In this document: piece after piece, positions 9,137-18,755 of the stretch
Layout of the letters: every line of letters starts with the position of its first letter
How positions within the stretch are numbered: position 1 is the stretch's first letter
Origin: Bacteroidales bacterium
Lineage (GTDB): Bacteria > Bacteroidota > Bacteroidia > Bacteroidales > UBA10428
NCBI GenBank assembly: GCA_016934395.1
Contig: JAFGSZ010000080.1
Span: 1-64,000, forward strand
Length of the DNA stretch: 64,000 bases
Direction: 5' to 3'
Notes under the pieces: generated by a model
What the model saw: the letters and a program-made list of their open reading frames with translations, nothing else
Told to the model about the DNA's origin: nothing
Databases searched by the model: none
Position numbers and translations under genes: made by a program

Positions 9137-9655
9137 TTACATAAATTGTACTATTTCATCCAACGATTTTCGATTTTTTAGATTTTTTTTCTGATAATTC
9201 TTTCCGGGATAACCCAATGGCGTAATGGCAAATATAACTTCATTTTTGCTAAGGCTTAAAGCATTGCGTAAAATTTCAGGATCAAATGCTGCTATCCAGC
9301 ATGTTCCTATTCCTTCGTTTGTTGCAGCCAGTATCATATGGTCCATTGCAATGGTAAGGTCGGTTTCTATTGAATTATAACTGTCGAACGAGCGTACCCA
9401 GGCATCATTTTTATTACCAACCACTACCAGAATATGCGGAGCATCTGCAAACCATTGTTTGGTATAACAGGCCCTTACCGATTTCAGCATTTCTTCTGAA
9501 CTGACAATTAAAAATTTCCAGGGTTGGCGGTTCGCTGCAGATGGCGCTAAACGTCCTGCCTCAGCAATACGGTTCAGAATATCTTTACTGATTTTCTGTT
9601 CAGTATCGTAACTTCTTACACTTTCACGATGGTGTATAAGCTCTAGGTATTCCAT
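9137..9655 (-). CDS. Nitroreductase family protein
   Basis: This is a 172-residue FMN-dependent nitroreductase-type oxidoreductase. Family hallmarks are the N-terminal HHRESVRSYD, the AGRLAPSAANRQPWKF segment that contacts FMN and the active site, the DMAHMILAA-like helix (AMDHMILAATNEGIGTCWI), and the C-terminal GYPGKNYQKK. It is probably cytoplasmic and dimeric, reducing nitro compounds, quinones or similar acceptors with NAD(P)H; the true substrate is unknown. A small membrane protein gene lies 19 bp upstream on the same strand, so the two may be co-transcribed. Confidence 0.9.
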   Translation of the reverse strand: MEYLELIHHRESVRSYDTEQKISKDILNRIAEAGRLAPSAANRQPWKFLIVSSEEMLKSVRACYTKQWFADAPHILVVVGNKNDAWVRSFDSYNSIETDLTIAMDHMILAATNEGIGTCWIAAFDPEILRNALSLSKNEVIFAITPLGYPGKNYQKKNLKNRKSLDEIVQFM

Positions 9656-9674
9656 TTTAAAATATTTTAGTTTG

Positions 9675-9881
9675 TTATGTATTATTCTTTTTTAGCGGGC
9701 TATAAACCTGTATAACAATAATTCCGGCGAGGAAAGGTATGAGCCAGATTAATGCAGTAAGCACAATTTTTTTTAGTCTGGTAAAATTTTTCATGTGCTG
9801 CAACATCTTCATAGCATGGATATTAAAAAGAAAATATAAAACCAGAAGTACGCCAAAGATCAAATAGTCGGATATGTTCAT
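9675..9881 (-). CDS. Small two-helix membrane protein
   Basis: This is a 68-residue protein with two predicted membrane helices (about 5-24 and 39-60) separated by a basic loop (MKNFTRLKK), and with a Lys-rich C-terminus. The arrangement recalls PLDc_N-type small membrane proteins, but the match is too weak to assign. It precedes the nitroreductase gene by 19 bp. The function is unknown. Confidence 0.5.
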   Translation of the reverse strand: MNISDYLIFGVLLVLYFLFNIHAMKMLQHMKNFTRLKKIVLTALIWLIPFLAGIIVIQVYSPLKKNNT

Positions 9882-10064
9882 AATAATTATTTAGTCTATG
9901 AATTAAACGATAAAATTAGAAAAGAAATGAATAAGGAAGTCATATTAAAAAAGATTCTTAAAAACCCGATAGAACAATACACGCTAATATAAACCGAATC
10001 AATGTAAATGTTAATGAAGTATTTATTCAGATAATTTGTTGCTTTTGAAATCCTCAGAAAATGT

Positions 10065-10110
10065 GTTAAAAAACAGAAAAGGGGGAAATGCCCCTCCCCC
10101 CAATTCTTAT
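10065..10110 (-). terminator. Likely intrinsic terminator after the barrel protein gene
   Basis: Read on the minus strand, AGGGG and CCCCT arms are separated by 6 nt and followed by a T-rich run (TTTTCTGTTTTTT). It lies just past the stop of the 10134-12611 gene. Confidence 0.5.
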
Positions 10111-10133
10111 CTATGAAAAACTACCTGATTAAT

Positions 10134-12611
10134 TTACATCTCTCCACCTTCAAAATCCATCTGTATATTCTCATTGCCGTTCTGGGCCTGCCTTTTCTGC
10201 TTGAAGTTATTAATTCTGTAAGTAAAACTCAGGGTAAAAACAGGAGCTTCGCGGCTTCTTTCAAAATGTTGTGTAAAATTTTCACCAGATGAATTAAATG
10301 CAAAATTAAATGACTGGAAAATATCCCTGACCTGAAAAGTAACATTGGCCTGGTTTTTCAACAAATCTTTTCTAACCGCTGCATTAACAAAATAAAAACC
10401 ATTGCGGTCGCCTTGTGCAGTCACTGTTGGTCCATTGTACATTCCGTTAAGCTGAATTCTGGCTCCGTATTTCTGTATATTGAAGGTTGTATTTATCCTG
10501 GTATTCCATGAAAATGTATTGTTTGACACATCCGAATCATAGAGATCACCTTCAATTTTATAATAAAATACATTAGCACTTCCGTTTAACAGCCACCATT
10601 TAAAAATATTTACGTTGCCCATTATTTCCATACCGGTGGAATAATCTTTATCTATATTTTCAAAGGTGTGATAGAAAATATTATTCTCTCCCAAAGATTG
10701 CACACGGGAAATTAAATTATTTGTCTGCCTGAAATATCCTTCAAATGAAATAAAGTTTTTCCCAAACCTTTTTTGATAATTCAGTTCATAAGAATCTGCA
10801 TATTCCGGTTCCAGTTCAGGATTTCCGATTCTGATATTGTATGAATCCATATAGCTGGGAAATGGATCAAGGTAATACGTACGTGGCCGGTTAATTCTTC
10901 GGGAATAGCTTAATTGCACCTGCTGATCGGCTGGCAATTCGCGTGAAATATGAACAGAAGGGAAATAATCAAACCTGTGCAACCTGAAAGACTGATTAAG
11001 CATTAGCTGGTCCATGCGCCGGTCTGTGTATTCAAAACGCAGGCCTACCTGATATTCAAAACCCAGAATTTTGTTTGAATAAATTCCATACAAACTTTGA
11101 ATATCCCGATATGTTTCGGTCCTGTTGGTGAGCGTATCAACTTTAAACCAGCTGTTCAAATCCGGATCAAATGTCTCAAATCCATAATTTTCATAACCTA
11201 TATCCAGTCGTAACTGGTATCCTGCTTCAAATTTTGAGTGCTCACTTAAAGGTTGTGTATAATCAACTTTTGCACGATATTCACCTTCCCTGCTATCTTC
11301 ACGGCTTCTCTGTTTTTCAGGGAATCCGTTTATTATATTCCAGTTTAAGTCTGTATTCCTTTCTATCCGGTCTTCCCCTTCTTTACCAATATCTCCCCCA
11401 TAGTTAAATGAAAATAACAATTCATGCCCCGATTGATCGAACATATGCCTGTAGCTTGCATCAAGACTATAATAATCCATAGCCCGTTCCGAATAATTAT
11501 CCAGAATATAATACTTTTCATAATCCGATGGATCGGCAAATTCATGGTAATTCGTAAAAGAATTTCTGCCAAACGACCGTTTACCCATTTCACCCGATAA
11601 TGTCAGTGTTCCTTTTTCCGAGAGATAATAATCTGCCCCGGCTTTAAATTCCCAACCTTTTCTTGCCATATTCTCCCGGGAGTTCTGATAAAGGTTAAGC
11701 GTTGAATCTACTCTATTTGTTATTTGTTGCGTAAATCCTGTCCCGCTGAAATTCATATCATTAAAATTTCCTCCTATAAAATAATTCACTTTTTTTGTTC
11801 TAAGGTTAAGCAGAAAATCGCCATTATATTTATCACCTGTTCCGATGGAGGCATTTACAATTCCATTAACTCCCTGCATCTGCCGTTTTTTCATAATAAT
11901 ATTAATGATCCCGGCCATGCCATCGGGTTCATATTTTGCCGATGGATTTGTGATAATTTCTATACGTTCTACCTGACTAGCCGGGGTTTGCTGCAATACA
12001 TCGTTACCATCAAGTACTGTTGGTTTACCATCGATAAGTACCCTGAAATTTGAACTTCCGCGCAGGGTAATATTTCCTTCGATATCAGCTTGAATTGATG
12101 GTACATTTTCCAATGCCATAGCAGCAGAGCCTCCTGTAGATGTAAGATCCTGGCTGATATTAACAACTTTTTTATCAATTTTATATTCTACATGATTTTT
12201 TTCTGCCACTACTTCAACCTCTTTAATTGCAGTTACTGATGCTTCAAAAATAATTTCACCGAGATCCACATTTTTTTCGGCAGGGATAATTCTAATCTTG
12301 TTTATCCTGATTGTTTTATATCCAACAAAACTTACTTCAATATAATACCCTCCATAAGGCAAATCGGATAATAAAAATTCGCCATTCACATCTGTAATAG
12401 TACCTGAAACCAGGGAAGAATCCTTTAAACGGTATAAGCCAATACTGGCATACTCAATCCCCAGCTTTTGAACCGAGTCTACAATTTTACCTTTCAGGCT
12501 TCCGTCTTTTGGCATATTTTCAGGTGTAAACCGACCCTGAGGTATTTGAGTTTTTCCATTAATAAATATAGAAACAATCATACCTGCAATAAAAATCCAC
12601 CTCTTCATCAT
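10134..12611 (-). CDS. TonB-receptor-like outer-membrane beta-barrel protein
   Basis: This is an 825-residue protein with a signal peptide (1-21), an N-terminal carboxypeptidase-regulatory-like domain (about 40-125, GKIVDSVQKLGIEYASIGLY through GEFLLSDLPYGGYYIEVSFVGY), a plug-like region (about 150-245, including VPSIQADIEGNITLRGSSNF and NPSAKYEPDGMAGIINIIMK), and a long Tyr/Asn-rich barrel of the outer-membrane beta-barrel type. No SusD-like partner is adjacent. Receptors of this subclass are common in Bacteroidota and have diverse or unknown ligands. The first two codons are both ATG, so the start is ambiguous by one residue. Confidence 0.88.
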   Translation of the reverse strand: MMKRWIFIAGMIVSIFINGKTQIPQGRFTPENMPKDGSLKGKIVDSVQKLGIEYASIGLYRLKDSSLVSGTITDVNGEFLLSDLPYGGYYIEVSFVGYKTIRINKIRIIPAEKNVDLGEIIFEASVTAIKEVEVVAEKNHVEYKIDKKVVNISQDLTSTGGSAAMALENVPSIQADIEGNITLRGSSNFRVLIDGKPTVLDGNDVLQQTPASQVERIEIITNPSAKYEPDGMAGIINIIMKKRQMQGVNGIVNASIGTGDKYNGDFLLNLRTKKVNYFIGGNFNDMNFSGTGFTQQITNRVDSTLNLYQNSRENMARKGWEFKAGADYYLSEKGTLTLSGEMGKRSFGRNSFTNYHEFADPSDYEKYYILDNYSERAMDYYSLDASYRHMFDQSGHELLFSFNYGGDIGKEGEDRIERNTDLNWNIINGFPEKQRSREDSREGEYRAKVDYTQPLSEHSKFEAGYQLRLDIGYENYGFETFDPDLNSWFKVDTLTNRTETYRDIQSLYGIYSNKILGFEYQVGLRFEYTDRRMDQLMLNQSFRLHRFDYFPSVHISRELPADQQVQLSYSRRINRPRTYYLDPFPSYMDSYNIRIGNPELEPEYADSYELNYQKRFGKNFISFEGYFRQTNNLISRVQSLGENNIFYHTFENIDKDYSTGMEIMGNVNIFKWWLLNGSANVFYYKIEGDLYDSDVSNNTFSWNTRINTTFNIQKYGARIQLNGMYNGPTVTAQGDRNGFYFVNAAVRKDLLKNQANVTFQVRDIFQSFNFAFNSSGENFTQHFERSREAPVFTLSFTYRINNFKQKRQAQNGNENIQMDFEGGEM

Positions 12612-12784
12612 AAATTTGAAAATTAACTTTTGTCCATTTTAAAACTAAGACACCGAAACGAAATAAAACTTGTGTTAGTTTGTAAATAGATGTAATTTTT
12701 TTTTAATATTTACTTTTTAATATTTCAGACTTCAGAAATTTATAATTTCATTAACCATTGAATATTTCTTAAATTTCCATAACA

Positions 12785-15415
12785 ATGAAAAAAAACCTTT
12801 CTGTTCTTCTGTTAGTTACATTGCTTCTCTTTACAGTAAGCCATCTTTCTTGTCAGGATAACGGCCTGATTCCAACACCTGAAAAATTTTTCGGATTTAA
12901 ACCCGGCAGTGATAGGAATGTCTTTAATTACCAACCCTTAATCGAATATTTAAAAACTATTGATGAAGTTTCTCCAAGGGTACAAATGATAGAGATCGGC
13001 AGCTCTCCACTAGGACGAAAAATGTATATCACCTTTATTTCGTCTGAAGAAAATATTAAAAACCTGCAACATCTTAAAGAAATTAATAAAAGCCTGGCCA
13101 TAGATCCAAATCTGGACGAAGGTTCAGTAAAAAAGCTGGTAAAAGATGGTAAAGTATTTATTCTGGCCACATTATCCATGCATTCTACCGAAGTTGGCCC
13201 GTCTCAGGCTGCCCCGCTAATCGTTTATGATCTGGCAACAACACAAGATCAAAAAATAAATGACTGGCTCAGCCAGGTAGTATATATGATCGTTCCGTCG
13301 CATAATCCTGACGGTATGGATATGGTGGTGGATTACTACAACAAAACCAAAGGCACAAAATACGAAGGAAGTTATCTTCCCCAAGTCTATCATAAATATG
13401 TAGGACATGACAACAATCGCGATTTTGTTACCCTTTCGCAGGAAGATACAAGGGTTATTGCTGAAATTTACAATAAAACATGGTTTCCACAGGTGATGGT
13501 TGAAAAACACCAGATGGGATCATACGGGCCAAGATATTATGTGCCTCCCTGCCACGATCCGATTTCAGAAAATGTTGATGAAGAACTCTGGAACTGGATG
13601 TGGATTTTTGGATCCAACATGAGCACTGATATGACAAAACAGGGATTGGCCGGGGTCTCTCAACATTATTTATTCGACGACTACTGGCCAGGGTCGACCG
13701 AAACCGCTATTTGGAAAAATGTTATCGGTTTGCTAACCGAGTGTGCCAGCGTTCAGGTGGCCACACCTATAAATATTGAACAAAACGAATTGTCGGCGGG
13801 AGGAAAAGGACTTGGTGAGTATAAAAAAAGTATTAACATGCCCCTTCTATGGGAAGGTGGCTGGTGGAGACTTGGTGATATAGTTGAATATGAAATAACT
13901 TCAACCTATTCACTTATTAAAACAGCCTATCTTCATAAAGAGGATATTCTTAAATTCAGAAATAACCTGTGTAAAAAAGAGGTAAAAAAAGGAAAAACTC
14001 AGGCACCTTATTATTTTGTAATATCCTCTGATCAACACGATCCTTCCGAAATGATCGGATTGCTTGAACTGTTAAACGAACAGGGAATCTCAGTGTATAA
14101 AAACAAAGAACAAATAATTCTTGAAGATAAAATTATTAATAAAGGAGATTATATTGTCCCATTGGCCCAACCCTTCCGTTCGTTTATAAAAGAAGTACTC
14201 GAAGCTCAGAAATTTCCGGAACGACATTATACTCCCAATGGTAAATTAATAGAACCCTATGATATCACAAGCTGGTCGTTACCGCTGCACCGGGCTGTGA
14301 AATCTTTTGAAATAAATACATCTTCAGAAACTTTAAACAGCAATCTGGACAAAGTAATTTTCCCTCTTGAAATAAGTAATTCACTCCCTGAAGATTATTC
14401 TGCGATACTATTAAGTGCAAATCTTAATGAAAGTTATGCAGCAGTATTTATGGCATTACAAAAAGGAATCGAAGTGAAAAGGATAATCCATGAAAAGATA
14501 ATTCAGGATACCAAACTACCTGCCGGAAGCTTTATTATTAGCAAAACAAAGAAAAATTCCGGTCAGATTGATGCAGTGCTTTCAGCCTTAAAAATTAAGC
14601 CGGTTTATACTAAAGAGACTATCACTGAAAGTTTAAAAATTATTTCATTGCCAAAAGTCGCTTTAGTTGAATCTAATTTTCATGATATGGATGCCGGCTG
14701 GACACGATATGTTTTTGATACGTACACAATTCCTTATAAAGTAATCAAGCCAGGTGATTTTAATACAACAACTTTAACGGATTTTGACATCATTGTTTTT
14801 CCCAATGAAGATAAATCGGTACTCTTAGAAGGAAAATACAAAGGAAAAGATGATACCTATAATATTCCCACTATGGACCCGAAATATACAAAGGGTATTG
14901 GAAAAGAAGGTTTACAAAAAATTATGAAGTTTGTGAATGAAGGAGGTATTATTCTATCATGGGGTGAATCTGCCGGTTTGTTTATGGGGCCGCTGAGCAT
15001 AACAACCGACGAAAAAACAAAAGAAGAATTTCAATTGCCCGTTAAAGACATTTCCAAAGACCTTGAAAAACAAAAATTAAACTGCCCCGGATCATTACTT
15101 CAGATTAACCTGGTCAGGGATCATCCGTTAACCTATGGAATGCCAGCCACTGCTGGTGTTTTTTCAAGAGGAAAGCCGGTGTTTACAACATCAATCCCCT
15201 ATTTTGATATGGACCGTAAGGTAATTGCAGCTTATCCGGAAGAACATATTCTTTTAAGCGGTTATGCCGACAAAGAAGAATTGCTCGCAAACAAATCAGC
15301 AATGGTATGGCTTAAAAAAGGAAAAGGACAAATTGTGTTGTATGGTTTTAATCCCCAGTTCAGGGCTTCAACCAGCGGAACATATAAATTAATGTTTAAT
15401 GCATTATTACTTTAA
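12785..15415 (+). CDS. Exported M14 family zinc carboxypeptidase-like metallopeptidase
   Basis: This is an 876-residue protein with a signal peptide whose end (VSHLSC) resembles a lipobox, so it may be a lipoprotein. The M14-like catalytic domain occupies roughly residues 30-400. It has the zinc-ligand motif H-x2-E in MHSTEVGPSQ, the substrate-binding SHNPDGMD segment, a DNNRDFVTL motif, and the third zinc ligand probably in VEKHQMG. The remaining 450 residues form a C-terminal extension with a Rossmann/glutamine-amidotransferase-like look (GGIILSWGESAGL). A role in periplasmic or surface peptide trimming is inferred. It is transcribed divergently from the barrel gene across a 173-bp gap. Confidence 0.85.
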   Translation: MKKNLSVLLLVTLLLFTVSHLSCQDNGLIPTPEKFFGFKPGSDRNVFNYQPLIEYLKTIDEVSPRVQMIEIGSSPLGRKMYITFISSEENIKNLQHLKEINKSLAIDPNLDEGSVKKLVKDGKVFILATLSMHSTEVGPSQAAPLIVYDLATTQDQKINDWLSQVVYMIVPSHNPDGMDMVVDYYNKTKGTKYEGSYLPQVYHKYVGHDNNRDFVTLSQEDTRVIAEIYNKTWFPQVMVEKHQMGSYGPRYYVPPCHDPISENVDEELWNWMWIFGSNMSTDMTKQGLAGVSQHYLFDDYWPGSTETAIWKNVIGLLTECASVQVATPINIEQNELSAGGKGLGEYKKSINMPLLWEGGWWRLGDIVEYEITSTYSLIKTAYLHKEDILKFRNNLCKKEVKKGKTQAPYYFVISSDQHDPSEMIGLLELLNEQGISVYKNKEQIILEDKIINKGDYIVPLAQPFRSFIKEVLEAQKFPERHYTPNGKLIEPYDITSWSLPLHRAVKSFEINTSSETLNSNLDKVIFPLEISNSLPEDYSAILLSANLNESYAAVFMALQKGIEVKRIIHEKIIQDTKLPAGSFIISKTKKNSGQIDAVLSALKIKPVYTKETITESLKIISLPKVALVESNFHDMDAGWTRYVFDTYTIPYKVIKPGDFNTTTLTDFDIIVFPNEDKSVLLEGKYKGKDDTYNIPTMDPKYTKGIGKEGLQKIMKFVNEGGIILSWGESAGLFMGPLSITTDEKTKEEFQLPVKDISKDLEKQKLNCPGSLLQINLVRDHPLTYGMPATAGVFSRGKPVFTTSIPYFDMDRKVIAAYPEEHILLSGYADKEELLANKSAMVWLKKGKGQIVLYGFNPQFRASTSGTYKLMFNALLL

Positions 15416-15419
15416 TATT

Positions 15420-15456
15420 ATACCCTGACGGGATTTTGACCACCCAGTCAGGGTAT
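15420..15456 (+). terminator. Strong hairpin after the metallopeptidase gene
   Basis: ATACCCTGAC and GTCAGGGTAT form a perfect 10-bp stem, extendable by GGG/CCC with one bulged A. It lies 5 bp after the peptidase stop and 9 bp before the next start. No U-tract follows, so it may be a processing or attenuation hairpin rather than a classical terminator. Confidence 0.5.
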
Positions 15457-15464
15457 ACTGTATA

Positions 15465-16244
15465 ATGGAAAATGATGGAATGAAAAGCAGATTTGTAAAA
15501 GCATTAAACAAATGGATAATATTTATTATCTCTTTATACTTTACTGGAATTTCATTCGCTCAATCAAATTTTAACCAGCAGATTTACAATGCCTACATTC
15601 AAAGTGATATGGCAGCCTGGGAAAAAATTCTGGGGCAGATGGAATCGGAGTACCGGCAAAAACCAAATACCTCCCGTCTGTTAGATATTTGTATTGCCCA
15701 ATATGGACTTATCGGGTACTTAATAGCTGATAAACAAAAGGACAAAGCATCCAGGTTTATCAGCGTTGCAGAAGAAAATTTGGGGTTATTGGAAAAACAG
15801 CTTCCTGCAAAAACAAATGTGTATGCCTTGAAGGCAGCTGTTATGGCATATAAAATTAATATTTCGCCTTATAAGGCACCCTACCTCGGACCTAAAAGTT
15901 TTGCAGCTGTAGAAAAAGCGTTGGAAATTGACAATACCAGTCCCTACGCCTGGGTAGAACATGGAAATTCGTATTTTTACCGCCCTGCGCTTTTTGGCGG
16001 ATCTAAAGAAACGGCAATAACATCATATTTAAAAGCAATCCGGTTGTTTGAAGAATCCGGAACTAACCGGGATAATTGGATATATCTTAATACATTGATG
16101 ATAATTGCCCGGTATTATGCAGACACCGGTAAAACAGAAAAGGCAGATGCTACCTATAAAAAGATTCTTAAATTTGAACCCGGATTTAAATATGTAAAAG
16201 AAGAATTATATCCTGAGTTTAAAAAGAATTTTTCAACCCCCTAA
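15465..16244 (+). CDS. Exported TPR-like repeat protein
   Basis: This is a protein of about 259 residues with a hydrophobic signal (WIIFIISLYFTGISFAQ) and alanine/tyrosine-patterned helices typical of tetratricopeptide-like repeats. The clearest is near the C-terminus (ARYYADTGKTEKADATYKKILKFEPG). The start is uncertain: an internal ATG at 15480 would give a more ordinary signal peptide. It is probably a periplasmic scaffold of unknown partner. It lies upstream of the hut regulator but is separated by a promoter, so functional linkage is not implied. Confidence 0.65.
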   Translation: MENDGMKSRFVKALNKWIIFIISLYFTGISFAQSNFNQQIYNAYIQSDMAAWEKILGQMESEYRQKPNTSRLLDICIAQYGLIGYLIADKQKDKASRFISVAEENLGLLEKQLPAKTNVYALKAAVMAYKINISPYKAPYLGPKSFAAVEKALEIDNTSPYAWVEHGNSYFYRPALFGGSKETAITSYLKAIRLFEESGTNRDNWIYLNTLMIIARYYADTGKTEKADATYKKILKFEPGFKYVKEELYPEFKKNFSTP

Positions 16245-16293
16245 TTTCTACTTATTCTGATTTTTTTCAAAGCTGAAAATTTCCTTTTATTTT

Positions 16294-16325
16294 TTTGCAA
16301 GACCTTATATAAGTTCTTATATTTA
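16294..16325 (+). promoter_or_regulatory. Bacteroidetes-type promoter of the hut operon
   Basis: TTTG at 16294-16297 is followed after 20 nt by TATATTTA at 16318-16325, close to the Bacteroidetes consensus (TTTG, about 20 nt, TAnnTTTG; the last base differs). The -7 box ends only 3 nt before the ATG, so the transcript would be essentially leaderless. Confidence 0.5.
16307..16322. promoter_or_regulatory. Candidate MarR operator overlapping the hut promoter
   Basis: ATATAAG and CTTATAT form a perfect 7-bp inverted repeat around TT, lying on the promoter spacer and -7 box directly upstream of the MarR-GNAT gene. MarR repressors bind such short palindromes, so autoregulation is inferred. The repeat is AT-rich, so chance is possible. 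Confidence 0.45.
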
Positions 16326-16328
16326 CAT

Positions 16329-17168
16329 ATGAGTTTTTACAGAGATACCGGCCTGTTAATACTGGGTACAAGGCTTCGGCGCATCAGCGAAAAGTTTCTT
16401 AACGATGTGGCAGTAGTATATAAAACCCAGGGGATAGATTTTGAAACGAGCTGGTTCCCTATTCTATACTTACTTTACAAAAAAGGTCCGCAAACGCTTA
16501 CCGATATTGCACGCGAACTGGAAATTACCCATTCAGCGGTTAGTCAGATGACCGGGGCCATTCAATCCAGGCAATTGGTGCTCATACAGTCTGATAACCT
16601 GGATGCCCGAAAAAAAGTAGTGCTGTTTTCGAAAAAAGGACATGTACTTATTGAACAGGCCAAACCTTTATGGCAGGCATTAGAGAAAAATCTACATTCA
16701 ATATTTCCCTCAAACGGTGAAGAACAACAATTTCTTCATCACCTTGATTTTCTCGAAAGCCGGTTTGAGAAAAAAAATATTTCTGAAAAAACCCTGGATT
16801 TAATAAAATCTACCTTTCCGGAAATCAAGATTAAAATTCCGAATTTTGCAAAAGATCCTAAGATCGAAGAATATATACGTTCCGGTTTTCCGGATTTTAA
16901 TAAAAATCAGAATGCAATAAACTTTATCGCCTTACAGAACGACCAATACGTTGGGTTTTTAAACTGTACACCAGAACCTGAAAATCTGACAATACATTAT
17001 TTATATACATCGCAAAAATCAAGAGGAAGAGGTATTGCCGGATTATTATTGAAAACGGCATGGAATAAATTTATTTCAGTCGAAAATTTTTTCATCCAGG
17101 TTTATAATACATCACCAGAAATAATAAACCTTCTTGTTAAATCTGGATATCCGTTTAAAGTTAATTAG
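16329..17168 (+). CDS. MarR-GNAT fusion protein, probable hut operon regulator
   Basis: This is a 279-residue protein with two domains. Residues 1-145 form a MarR-type winged helix, with the recognition region LTDIAREL-EITHSAVSQMTGA and the wing around DNLDARKKVVLFSKKG. Residues about 150-279 form a GNAT acetyltransferase domain whose acetyl-CoA loop is visible as SRGRGIAGLLL. It lies 9 bp upstream of hutH, so it is almost certainly in the histidine operon and may sense histidine or urocanate. MarR-GNAT fusions are known in several phyla, but the acetylated substrate is generally unknown. The role in hut control is inferred from position only. Confidence 0.82.
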   Translation: MSFYRDTGLLILGTRLRRISEKFLNDVAVVYKTQGIDFETSWFPILYLLYKKGPQTLTDIARELEITHSAVSQMTGAIQSRQLVLIQSDNLDARKKVVLFSKKGHVLIEQAKPLWQALEKNLHSIFPSNGEEQQFLHHLDFLESRFEKKNISEKTLDLIKSTFPEIKIKIPNFAKDPKIEEYIRSGFPDFNKNQNAINFIALQNDQYVGFLNCTPEPENLTIHYLYTSQKSRGRGIAGLLLKTAWNKFISVENFFIQVYNTSPEIINLLVKSGYPFKVN

Positions 17169-17177
17169 TTTAAAAAG

Positions 17178-18755
17178 ATGAAAACAGGTCAATATTTCTT
17201 ATACGGTGAACATACTTTAACTGTCGGAGTAGCACTGGATATTGCCAGAAGTAAAGTTAACGCTAAACTTTCGGAACGCTGTGTATCCAAAATAAAAAAA
17301 AGCAGAGAAGCCGTTGAAGATATTGTGAAAAACCATACTACGGTGTATGGGATAAATACCGGTTTTGGACCCTTATGTACTACCAGGATTTCTGATGATG
17401 AGCTAAAACATTTACAGCACAATTTATTAAGAAGTCATAGTGTAGGTGTGGGTGAATATATCGAAGATGAAATTTCAAGGCTTATGCTCATTCTGAAAAT
17501 TCATGCACTTGCACGGGGATATTCAGGTATTTCGCCTGAAACAATTTACAGGATGATATGGTTTGTAGAAAAGAACATTTCTCCCTGTGTACCTTCTCAG
17601 GGATCGGTTGGTGCATCGGGCGACCTGGCACCACTGGCCCATTTGTTTCTGCCTCTAATCGGATTGGGGAAAATTAAGTATCAAGGTAAAATTTACCATA
17701 CTTCCGATTTATATAAGCAGTTTAATTTACAGCCCCTGGAACTTGGCCCGAAAGAAGGATTGGCCCTTATTAACGGAACACAATTTATAGCAGCTCATGC
17801 CATTCAGGTAGTTGAACGTTTACAAAACTGCCTCGATCATGCAGATATTATTGCAGCGCTTAACCTTGAGGCTATGATGGGCTCTGTAAAACCCTTTGAT
17901 GCCAGGCTTCATAAACTAAGGCCTTACAGCGGCAGCCAATATGTAGCAGAAAGAATGCGTATTCTTACTGGTGATTCGGAAATTGTACAATCACACAAAA
18001 ACTGCAGCCGAGTGCAGGACCCATATTCTCTTCGCTGCATCCCGCAGGTTCACGGAGCTTCACGTGAAGCCTGGCTGCACCTGAAAAAAATGTTGCACAT
18101 CGAATTAAATTCAGTTACAGACAATCCGATAATATTTGAAGACAATACAGCCATAAGCGGAGGAAATTTTCATGGTCAGCCCCTGGCGCTTCCTTTGGAT
18201 TATGTTGCGGTGGCTGCTTCGGAGTTGGGAAACATTTCCGACAGGAGGATTTATTTATCCCTTGCCGATAAAATTGAAGGCCTTCCGAAATTATTAATGA
18301 AAAATACAGGACTGAATTCAGGCTTTATGATCCCTCAATATACAACAGCTGCCCTGGTGAGTGAAAATAAAAGTCTGTGTTTTCCTGCCAGTGCCGATAG
18401 TATCCCAACTTCTATGGGACAAGAAGACCATGTAAGCATGGGATCGATCAGTGCCAGAAAGACATTACGGATAATTGACAACCTGGAAAAAATCCTGGGA
18501 ATTGAATTGTTTTGTGCTGCCCAGGGCTATGATTTCAGGAAACCATTAAAATCGGGAATCCTGGTAGATGAATGCTATCGCTTTATTCGATCGAAAATTT
18601 CTTTTGCAGAAAATGACAGGATTTTTTCTGAAGATATGAATGTGGCCATATCTATATTAAAAAATAAAGAGCTTATAACACTTACAAACAAACTTGCTGC
18701 TGAATACAACTTAAAATTTAAAAACGAGAGCGATGAACTTTTCGGAATTTATTAA
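17178..18755 (+). CDS. hutH: Histidine ammonia-lyase
   Basis: This is a 525-residue cytoplasmic enzyme that converts L-histidine to trans-urocanate and ammonia, the first step of histidine degradation. The self-processing Ala-Ser-Gly triad that forms the MIO electrophile is residues 146-148 (in [15 protein letters not shown]). The family block [10 protein letters not shown] (57-66) and the NGTQ and Q-x-GNFHG-type segments ([15 protein letters not shown]) are also present. Length is normal. The 3' end overlaps hutU by 23 bp, indicating coupling. Confidence 0.96.
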   Translation: MKTGQYFLYGEHTLTVGVALDIARSKVNAKLSERCVSKIKKSREAVEDIVKNHTTVYGINTGFGPLCTTRISDDELKHLQHNLLRSHSVGVGEYIEDEISRLMLILKIHALARGYSGISPETIYRMIWFVEKNISPCVPSQGSVGASGDLAPLAHLFLPLIGLGKIKYQGKIYHTSDLYKQFNLQPLELGPKEGLALINGTQFIAAHAIQVVERLQNCLDHADIIAALNLEAMMGSVKPFDARLHKLRPYSGSQYVAERMRILTGDSEIVQSHKNCSRVQDPYSLRCIPQVHGASREAWLHLKKMLHIELNSVTDNPIIFEDNTAISGGNFHGQPLALPLDYVAVAASELGNISDRRIYLSLADKIEGLPKLLMKNTGLNSGFMIPQYTTAALVSENKSLCFPASADSIPTSMGQEDHVSMGSISARKTLRIIDNLEKILGIELFCAAQGYDFRKPLKSGILVDECYRFIRSKISFAENDRIFSEDMNVAISILKNKELITLTNKLAAEYNLKFKNESDELFGIY

